The translations under genes and the position numbers were made by a program. From Acidobacteriota bacterium (GTDB lineage: Bacteria > Acidobacteriota > Terriglobia > Terriglobales > Acidobacteriaceae), in assembly GCA_031296105.1 (NCBI GenBank), contig JARLGJ010000021.1, positions 25,715 through 89,714 of the forward strand: a stretch of 64,000 nucleotides of DNA. The letters run 5' to 3'. Under the pieces are notes generated by a model that was not told where the DNA came from, did not search any database, and saw nothing but the letters and a program-made list of their open reading frames with translations. Shown piece after piece: positions 57,915-64,000 of the stretch (positions are counted from its first letter, which is position 1; each line of letters starts with the position of its first letter).

Positions 57915-60533
57915 TTGCCTAAAGGTTTGGTCATCGTAGAGTCGCCCGCCAAGGCCAAGACAATCCAAAAATATCTCGGACCGGGGTACGACGTAGAAGC
58001 CTCGCTGGGTCATATTAAGGATCTGCCGCGGAAGGGTCTGGGCGTAGATATTGAGAACGACTTTGCCACGGAATACGAAGTGATTCCGGGCAAGGAGAAG
58101 GTTGTCTCGCAACTGCGCAAGCTGGCGCGCGCGGCCAACGCCATTTACCTGGCGCCTGACCCTGACCGCGAAGGCGAGGCGATTGCCGCCCACCTGGCGG
58201 AAGAACTCGGCTCGCAGGCCGACGGAGGACGCAGCCGCAAGAAGCAGGAAAAGCCCGTGCTGCGCGTGACTTTCAACGAAATCACGAAGAAAGCGGTGCA
58301 GGAGGCGTTCAAACAGCCGCGCGAGATCAACTGGAACCTGGTGGATGCGCAGCAGACGCGGCGCATTCTGGACCGCTTGGTGGGCTTCCAGGTCTCTCCG
58401 CTGCTGTGGGACAAGGTGCGCCGCGGACTTAGCGCCGGACGCGTGCAGACCGTGGCACTGCGCCTGATCGTGGAGCGCGAGCGCGAGATCCAGAAGTTCG
58501 AGAAAAAGGAATACTGGACGCTCGACGCGCGTTTGCATGGCGCCAAACCGCCGGCGTTCGACGCGCGCTTCCTGGGCATTGACGGCGACAAGCTGGAGAT
58601 CGCGAACGAGGAAGCGTCGCAGAGGATTTTAAAGGCTCTGGAGGGCGCGGGCTGGACGGTTGCCACGGTGAAGAAGGCCGAGCGCCGGCGCAATCCGGTG
58701 CCGCCGTTTACCACCTCCAAGTTCCAGCAGGACGCCTCGCGCAAGCTGGGCATGACCGTGAAGCGCGCCATGATGGTGGCGCAGCGCTTGTATGAAGGCG
58801 TGGAACTGGGCGCCGAGGGCACGATCGGCCTGATTACCTACATGCGTACCGATTCGGTGAGGGTCTCCAACGAGGCGCTGACCGAGGTGCGGGAGTTGAT
58901 TGGCCGCGACTACGGGCAGGGCTTTATGCCCAGCGAGCCGAACGTTTATAAGACGAAGGCGCAGAACGCGCAGGAAGCGCACGAAGCGATCCGTCCCAGC
59001 TCGGTGATGCGCACGCCGGAAGAGGTGAAGGCTTACCTGCAGGACGACGAGCTGAAGGTCTATAAGCTGATCTGGCAGCGCTTTGTGGCGTCGCAGATGA
59101 CGCCGGCAGTGTTCGACCAGACGACGGTGGACATCCATGCCACGGGCACGGACGGCAAGCACTACAACTTCCGCGTGACCGGCTCGGTGCTGAAGTTCGA
59201 AGGCTTCCTCAAGGTCTACGAGGAGTCGAAGGAAGCGAAGGACGACGAAGACGAGTCCTTGAAGCACAAGCTGCCTGCGTTGGAAGAAGGGCAGAAGCTG
59301 CGGCTGGAGTCTCTGAAGCCGGAGCAGCACTTTACCGAGCCGCCGCCGCGCTACAACGAAGCCTCGCTGGTGAAGGAGCTGGAAGAGCGCGGCATTGGAC
59401 GGCCTTCGACCTACGCGGCGATCATCAGCACGATTGTGGACCGCGGCTACGTGCAGAAGACGGCGGGAAGAGGCGGCAAGTTCTTCCCGACGGAGATCGG
59501 CTTTGTGGTGACCGAGCTGCTGGTGGAGAACCTGAAGGACATCTTCGACTACCAGTTCACGGCCCGCATGGAAGAAGACCTGGACGAGATCGAAGACGGG
59601 AAAAAGAAGTGGACCGACGCGCTGCATGAGTTCTACGGCAAGTTTGAGGAAGACCTGGAATATGCCGGCGAGCACATGGAGAACATCAAGCGCATGGAGA
59701 AGGCCACGGATCAGAAGTGCGAGCGCTGCGGCTCGCCGCTGGTGCTGAAGTGGGGCAAGCACGGATCGTTCTTTGCCTGCTCGGCCTTCGACAAGAAAGA
59801 TCCGAACTCGTGCACCTTTACCAAGGAAAATCCGATCAACCTGACGGACCTTGGCGAGGCGGAGATCTCGTCGAACAACGAAGAAGAGTTCTGCGAGAAC
59901 TGCGGAAAACCCATGGTTTTGAAGCGCGGACGCTTTGGGACGTTTATGGCCTGCACGGGCTATCCCGAATGCAAGACCACGCGGCGTCTGGATTCGGCGC
60001 AGAAGAAGCCCGACCAGCCGCTGGACGAGAAATGTCCGGACTGTGGGCGCAACCTGCTGCTGCGCAACGGACGCTTTGGCGAGTTCATCTCGTGCTCGGG
60101 CTATCCGGAGTGCAAGTACATCAAGCAGAACCTGATTGGCGTGAAGTGTCCGAAGTGCGGCAAGGGCGAGATTGTGGAGAAGAAGGCGCGCCGCGGCAAC
60201 TACTTCTACGGGTGCAACAACTATCCGGATTGCGACTTTACGGCGGCGTATAAGCCGGTGGCGGAGAAGTGTCCGGAGTGCGGCAGCCCGTACCTGATGG
60301 AGCGCACGAACGATAAGGGCGTCTTCCTCGTTTGCCCGAACTCGATCAAGAAGTCGGCGAAGGCGGCGGCGAAAAAGCCTCCGGTGAAGGCCGAGAAAAA
60401 GGGTTCGAAGAAGAAGGCCGCGGAGCCGGTAAACCTGCTGCCGGAGGTGGAACCGGGCTCGTGCAGCTTCCAGAAGAAGATTGGCGATGCCCCGGCGGAG
60501 TCGCCGGAGGAAGCGCAGCCGACGGTAGCGTAA
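57915..60533 (+). CDS. topA: DNA topoisomerase I with four C-terminal zinc-ribbon repeats
   Basis: An 872-residue type IA topoisomerase that relaxes negatively supercoiled DNA. Toprim domain starts LVIVESPAKAKTIQKYLG with the acidic DPDREGEAIAAHL; the catalytic Tyr309 lies in GLITYMRTDSVRVS; RPSTYAAIISTIVDRGYV follows. Several C-terminal zinc-ribbon domains carry CxxC pairs (CERCGSPL, CENCGKPM, CPDCGRNL, CPKCGKGE, CPECGSPY), then a Lys/Ala-rich tail. I favour the TTG start at 57915 (agagg ribosome binding site, family-like N-terminus); a GTG five codons upstream is also open. Confidence 0.95.
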   Translation: MPKGLVIVESPAKAKTIQKYLGPGYDVEASLGHIKDLPRKGLGVDIENDFATEYEVIPGKEKVVSQLRKLARAANAIYLAPDPDREGEAIAAHLAEELGSQADGGRSRKKQEKPVLRVTFNEITKKAVQEAFKQPREINWNLVDAQQTRRILDRLVGFQVSPLLWDKVRRGLSAGRVQTVALRLIVEREREIQKFEKKEYWTLDARLHGAKPPAFDARFLGIDGDKLEIANEEASQRILKALEGAGWTVATVKKAERRRNPVPPFTTSKFQQDASRKLGMTVKRAMMVAQRLYEGVELGAEGTIGLITYMRTDSVRVSNEALTEVRELIGRDYGQGFMPSEPNVYKTKAQNAQEAHEAIRPSSVMRTPEEVKAYLQDDELKVYKLIWQRFVASQMTPAVFDQTTVDIHATGTDGKHYNFRVTGSVLKFEGFLKVYEESKEAKDDEDESLKHKLPALEEGQKLRLESLKPEQHFTEPPPRYNEASLVKELEERGIGRPSTYAAIISTIVDRGYVQKTAGRGGKFFPTEIGFVVTELLVENLKDIFDYQFTARMEEDLDEIEDGKKKWTDALHEFYGKFEEDLEYAGEHMENIKRMEKATDQKCERCGSPLVLKWGKHGSFFACSAFDKKDPNSCTFTKENPINLTDLGEAEISSNNEEEFCENCGKPMVLKRGRFGTFMACTGYPECKTTRRLDSAQKKPDQPLDEKCPDCGRNLLLRNGRFGEFISCSGYPECKYIKQNLIGVKCPKCGKGEIVEKKARRGNYFYGCNNYPDCDFTAAYKPVAEKCPECGSPYLMERTNDKGVFLVCPNSIKKSAKAAAKKPPVKAEKKGSKKKAAEPVNLLPEVEPGSCSFQKKIGDAPAESPEEAQPTVA

Positions 60534-60656
60534 GTTGCAATTGCGACACTGATGATTGGTTTGCTCAAGATGTAAGAGCAAATGCAACAACCCCACCCTG
60601 GCACCCGGCACCCGGGGTAAGAAGCGTCAGGTTTCAAGGTTGAAGAGCAAAAGAAG

Positions 60657-60683
60657 AATCCCCACCGAGAGGTGGGGATTTCT
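60657..60683 (+). terminator. Terminator after topA
   Basis: aatccccacc-gaga-ggtggggatt stem followed by tct, about 120 bases after the topA stop codon. The symmetry would also allow action on the minus strand. Confidence 0.75.
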
Positions 60684-60731
60684 ATTTGGGTAGAGAAGCG
60701 ATTGTGTTGTGCGGCGGCGGGCCGCGTTGAG

Positions 60732-60854
60732 TTAGCGGAAGCGTTTTATGGTGCTGTCGGCGGGCAGAGAAGCTCCCAGGACGTAAAACGCTGCCACGAT
60801 CGCCAGCAGAAGAATGGTCGTCATACAGCACCCCCAGGCCCAGTAGGATGCCAT
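60732..60854 (-). CDS. Possible 40-residue single-helix membrane protein
   Basis: The open frame reads MASYWAWGCCMTTILLL, continues with a hydrophobic stretch AIVAAFYVLGAS and ends in a short polar tail. It lies 95 bases downstream of the minus-strand glycosyltransferase-like gene and could be its distal partner. There is no strong ribosome binding site; it may equally be chance. No family recognised. Confidence 0.3.
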   Translation of the reverse strand: MASYWAWGCCMTTILLLAIVAAFYVLGASLPADSTIKRFR

Positions 60855-60949
60855 GATTCTTTGCGGGGTGCACAGAATTTAGTGCATTTTCAGGTACCAA
60901 AGTATCTCGGAGTGGTACCGGGCGGAAATGGAAAACGCGGGCGGAGGGA

Positions 60950-62596
60950 TCAGTGTCCCAGCCGCTCGCGGACGATGCTTTGTTCCATGTGGACGCGCGG
61001 GTCGTCGCGGTTGAGTTCGGCGGCGCGGTTGATGGGGGCTTCGGCTTCGGCAAAGCGGCCGAGCTTCATGTAGCACTCGGCGGTGGTGGCCCAGGATCGC
61101 CAGTTTTGCGGCGCGACGCGAGCCCAGTTCCGGGCGACGGGCAAGGCCTCCGGAACACGTCGGGCGCGCAGGAACTCCGAGGAAAGATGCTGCAGGACCA
61201 GGGCGTTGTCCGGCGCCACGGCATAGGCAGCGCTCCAGGCGGAAAGATCGTCCTTCCAGTCGCCCTGCTGCCCGAGGGTGAGCGCGGCGGAACCGAGCAG
61301 GACGGCAGCGGCCACGGCCAGCATGGCGGCCCGAAGATCCCGGCTGACGAGACGATGCCAGGCGCAGGCGGCCAACAGAGCGAGTCCCGCGGTAGGCAGG
61401 TAGGCGTAGCGTCCGTGCAGCACGTCGTTTTCAATGAGCGCGGAGAGATTGAGCGCAGGCAGGAGCGGCAGCACGATCAGCAGCAGAGAGGCCCAGAGGG
61501 CGGCGCGCAATCCGGCGGCGGGCGGCTGGCCGCCACGTGGGCGCAATATCCAGCGGACCAGAAGGGTGACAAGGACGAGGGCAAGCAGCACGCCGAGGAG
61601 GGGCGCCACAACGCCGGCGAAGGTGACGCGATCCGTAAGCGGCGAATTGGCAAAGGCGCGCGAAGACATGGGCCACACCAGGGTGACGAGGTAGAACCAC
61701 ATTGTGGCCGGAAGAGAAAGAATGACGACGCTGGCGGGCAGGTGCGCGAGATCTCCGGCGATGGCTGCGCCGATGGAGAGCTTGCGAACGTAAAGATACG
61801 CGGGCAGCACGGCGAGAAATGGGACGATGGCCAGGAAGGCGCGCGTCCAGGAGAGGCGGCCGCGTGCGGCCTGCGCGGCCGAGAGCGCGAAGAAGACGAG
61901 CGGCAAGAGAACCGCAGGCTCCTTGGAGAGCAGGGCGAGCAGGAAAAGCAGGAAGGCCGCCAGGAGCCATTCCCAGCGGTAGCCGCAGGCGGGGCTGGAC
62001 TTCACGGCGTCCGGGGCGGTGAGGCCGGCCCAGCGGGCATGGCAGAGCAGTCCGAGAAGAATGGCCGCAGTCATCAGGAGATCGGGCGCGGCGGAGACGT
62101 AAGCGACGGATTCGACATGCGCGGGATGCAGGGCAAAGAGCGCTACGGATAGAGCGGCGGCCGCGCGGTCATGGAGCAGCCGCCAGGCGAAGAGGCCGAG
62201 CAGCAGGCAATTGACCAGGTGCACAAGGACGCTGCCCACGTGCCATCCAGCGGGGACAAGGCCGTAGAGAACGTAGTGCAGGCGCAGCCAGAGGACAAAG
62301 ATGGGGCGGTAGTAGTTGGAGGGCGCATCGGGACGTCCCCAGACGTCCTGGTGAAAGTAATCGAGCAGATGGCCAGGAGTCTGGATGGACTGGTTGTTCA
62401 GGATCTGTCCATGGTCGTCCATGAGGAAGCCATTGCCGACGGCGGGGAAAAAGACAAAGAGAGTGAGCATCAGGATGCCGGCGAGGGTGGCGGCAAAGAC
62501 CGGTGCGGACATGGCCGTGAGGTTGAGGAACCAACCTGCGGAAGGCTCCGGAGCGGGTGCGGCAGGGGCGTGCTTCCTGGACGAACGTTTAGACAC
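60950..62596 (-). CDS. Polytopic membrane protein with C-terminal TPR repeats (TMTC/GT-C-like)
   Basis: A 548-residue protein with a Lys/Ala/Pro-rich start, about ten transmembrane helices and a luminal-type acidic loop FLMDDHGQILNNQSIQTPG, resembling the catalytic loop of GT-C glycosyltransferases (DUF1736/TMTC and O-mannosyltransferase-like). The N-terminal helical half is followed by at least two TPR-like repeats at the C-terminus (YAVAPDNALVLQHLSSEFL, NWRSWATTAECYMKLGRFAE). It may transfer a sugar from a lipid carrier; donor and acceptor are unknown. The start at 62596 follows immediately after a divergent recO. Confidence 0.75.
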   Translation of the reverse strand: MSKRSSRKHAPAAPAPEPSAGWFLNLTAMSAPVFAATLAGILMLTLFVFFPAVGNGFLMDDHGQILNNQSIQTPGHLLDYFHQDVWGRPDAPSNYYRPIFVLWLRLHYVLYGLVPAGWHVGSVLVHLVNCLLLGLFAWRLLHDRAAAALSVALFALHPAHVESVAYVSAAPDLLMTAAILLGLLCHARWAGLTAPDAVKSSPACGYRWEWLLAAFLLFLLALLSKEPAVLLPLVFFALSAAQAARGRLSWTRAFLAIVPFLAVLPAYLYVRKLSIGAAIAGDLAHLPASVVILSLPATMWFYLVTLVWPMSSRAFANSPLTDRVTFAGVVAPLLGVLLALVLVTLLVRWILRPRGGQPPAAGLRAALWASLLLIVLPLLPALNLSALIENDVLHGRYAYLPTAGLALLAACAWHRLVSRDLRAAMLAVAAAVLLGSAALTLGQQGDWKDDLSAWSAAYAVAPDNALVLQHLSSEFLRARRVPEALPVARNWARVAPQNWRSWATTAECYMKLGRFAEAEAPINRAAELNRDDPRVHMEQSIVRERLGH

Positions 62597-62688
62597 GAAA
62601 TGGTCTCCGCGGCCGCTGAACCCCGCGGCTCCCTGGGGAAAATGCTGGCGCTACGATCAGAGAATTCTAACGTGCGGGCCGCAGACGG

Positions 62689-62694
62689 TACAAT
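62689..62694 (+). promoter_or_regulatory. Probable -10 element of recO
   Basis: tacaat ends 7 bases before the ATG at 62702, the same spacing as tsaE, implying transcription from the start codon. The -35 region is weak. Confidence 0.4.
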
Positions 62695-62701
62695 CCACGA
62701 G

Positions 62702-63478
62702 ATGGCGCTGAAATCGAGTGAGGCCGTGGTGTTGCGTACCTACCCTTTGCGGGAGGCGGACCTTTTGGTGACGCTGTTCACCCGCGCCGAGGGCAAGGTA
62801 AGGGGCGTGGCCAAAAGCGCCAAGCGCAGCCGCAAACGCTTTGGCGGCGCGCTGGAGCCGCTGACCTGCGTGCGCGCCTACTGGCAGGACCGCGCGGGCA
62901 ACGAGCTGGCGCGGCTGGATTCCTGCGACGTACTGCTGTCTCCGCTGGCTTCCGCCATGGACTACGCGCGGGCGGTGGCGCTGGCGCACGTGGCCGAGAT
63001 GCTGGACGAGCTGCTGCCGGACCGCGAACCGAACGACAGCGTCTTCCGCCTGGCGTGGGGCGTGCTGCAGGCGCTGGATTTTCCCGCGGCGGCAGGTACG
63101 GGCGCGCCTGAGAAGAGCAGCGAGATATGGATTCCGGTGACGTACTTCGACCTGTGGACGATGCGCCTGCTGGGCTATCTGCCCTCTCTGGAAGAGTGCA
63201 TTGAGTGCGGCGAGCCATTGGCGGGCAAGCCGGCGTACTTCCACGCGCTGCGCGACGGGCTGGTGTGCGCCACGCATCGCCGCATTGCCAGCTCGGAGAT
63301 GACGGTAGAGTCGCGCGCGCTGGCGGCAGAGATGTTTCGCAACCCGGTGAATCACTTCTCGCCCGAGCGGCTGCCCACGTCGCGGCTGGCCGACCTGAGG
63401 AAGTTTTTGATGCAGATCATCCATCGGCACCTGGACCGCACGCTGCAAACCTCGGCGCAGTTGGAGAAGCTGGACTGA
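62702..63478 (+). CDS. recO: DNA repair protein RecO
   Basis: A 258-residue recombination mediator. It starts with the family-like KSSEAVVLRTYPLREADLLV (OB fold, followed by the basic KVRGVAKSAKRSRKRFGG), and has a later helical domain with a cysteine pair CIECGEPL and one more Cys (VCATHRR), the reduced zinc-like site of RecO. The ATG at 62702 is preferred over a longer open frame that runs back over the neighbouring gene. It is divergent from the TPR membrane gene. Confidence 0.9.
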   Translation: MALKSSEAVVLRTYPLREADLLVTLFTRAEGKVRGVAKSAKRSRKRFGGALEPLTCVRAYWQDRAGNELARLDSCDVLLSPLASAMDYARAVALAHVAEMLDELLPDREPNDSVFRLAWGVLQALDFPAAAGTGAPEKSSEIWIPVTYFDLWTMRLLGYLPSLEECIECGEPLAGKPAYFHALRDGLVCATHRRIASSEMTVESRALAAEMFRNPVNHFSPERLPTSRLADLRKFLMQIIHRHLDRTLQTSAQLEKLD

Positions 63479-63488
63479 AGGGTGTGAG

Positions 63489-63848
63489 CTAGAAACTGGT
63501 GTCACCCAATCCGACGACGTGATAGTCCGTCGACCAGCCATCGGCCATCAGTATGGAGTACACAATCACCACGCGTCCCTTTTTCGAGGTTGTCTGCCGG
63601 TTGACGCGCGCTTTGTAATTACCTGGAGGCAGGAGGGCGCAGATGACGCGGCCGATTCCGACCGACTCGCAGTTATCCATACTGGAAAGCACGGCTTTCT
63701 TACCATCAATGTACGCATTCAGTAATTCATTACCACGCAGCACGCTGCCGGTAACGTGAATGTCGATGGTGAACTTTGCGGGATCGGGTTTGTCATCGGC
63801 AAAGCAGAACGAACACAGCAGCAGTACAACCAGTGCAATCTTTTTCAT
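63489..63848 (-). CDS. Small secreted protein of unknown function
   Basis: A 119-residue protein with a clear signal peptide (KKIALVVLLLCSFCFADD, cleavage near residue 18) and a short beta-rich mature part (KFTIDIHVTGSVLRG, GNYKARVNRQ, GRVVIVYSI). No family recognised. It has two cysteines in the mature part (DNCESVGIGRVICALL), perhaps a disulfide. Convergent with recO, 10 bases between stops. A possible -10 (tatagt on the minus strand, 63880-63885) lies upstream. Confidence 0.7.
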   Translation of the reverse strand: MKKIALVVLLLCSFCFADDKPDPAKFTIDIHVTGSVLRGNELLNAYIDGKKAVLSSMDNCESVGIGRVICALLPPGNYKARVNRQTTSKKGRVVIVYSILMADGWSTDYHVVGLGDTSF

Positions 63849-64000
63849 GGTGCCTCGTGAATGATGGGGACTGTCACGAACTATAACGCCGTTCGGCGGC
63901 GCGAGTTACGGCGGCGGGGCGAAGTTCACCGTTCTTTACCGAAGGGGAGAGCTTTTCTTCAGAGTAGGGGGAGCTTCGACCGCGCAGGGTTCCCAGGTTA

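Noticed and set aside
60672..61073. Overlapping frames of 123-133 codons at the end of the TPR membrane gene.
   Set aside because: They overlap the supported minus-strand CDS and each other, and show no domain or signal.

Overview
The window looks like chromosomal DNA of an Acidobacteriota member, probably Terriglobia-like. Pointers are an Oar-type TonB-dependent receptor, coding DNA with strong G/C at third positions, a futalosine-pathway menaquinone gene (mqnA), a pilus assembly block ordered pilC-pilB-pilM-pilN-pilO, and many short palindromic intergenic repeats. This assignment rests on gene content and protein style read by eye; no 16S gene or database search supports it. Coding density is high and the genes are mostly core metabolism or housekeeping, broken by small repeat elements and a few decayed mobile or toxin-antitoxin remnants.

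Layout. 0-4.2 kb: 3' end of a TonB-dependent receptor, then a FabH-like thiolase-fold enzyme coupled to an acyl-CoA ligase. 4.2-14.4 kb (minus strand): a complex I operon nuoA-C-D-H-I-J-K-L-M-N with no nuoE, nuoF or nuoG; nuoB is also absent from its usual place and lies on the other strand at 15.6 kb, after a methyltransferase. 16.3-19.2 kb: korDABC, a 2-oxoacid:ferredoxin oxidoreductase. 19.3 kb: tRNA-Leu(UAG), immediately followed by a minor-pilin cluster (pilX, pilW, pilV, fimT). 23.8-28 kb: DUF1015, a class V aminotransferase and serA (serine synthesis). 28-30 kb: RNase D and an A-type Fe-S carrier. 30-36.5 kb: the type IV pilus/type II secretion-like inner-membrane machinery. 36.7-37.4 kb: a transposase remnant and the tmRNA gene ssrA.

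37.7-47.2 kb: a chemoreceptor, mqnA, dprA, a methylmalonyl-CoA-mutase-type pair split onto opposite strands, a DinB-like protein and a TolC-like protein. 47.2-50.5 kb: two copies of an interspersed repeat (one split by a 119-bp element with TIRs and a target duplication), a YgiC/YgiB-like pair and an HMG-CoA-lyase-like protein. 50.5-57.2 kb: thioesterase, truA, aldehyde dehydrogenase, an MNT nucleotidyltransferase with a truncated HEPN partner, a K+ channel, nnr and tsaE. 57.9-64 kb: topA, a TPR-bearing membrane glycosyltransferase-like protein, recO and a small secreted protein.

How parts fit together. The most suggestive association is a complex I lacking the NADH-oxidising module beside a ferredoxin-reducing 2-oxoacid oxidoreductase: electrons from 2-oxoglutarate may pass through ferredoxin to the quinone pool (menaquinone if mqnA is part of a complete pathway). 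The two pilin/pilus blocks probably supply parts of one type IV pilus, but the major pilin, secretin and retraction ATPase are not in the window. Several genes (tsaE, recO, dprA) have -10-like hexamers so close to the start codon that leaderless or nearly leaderless transcripts are likely.
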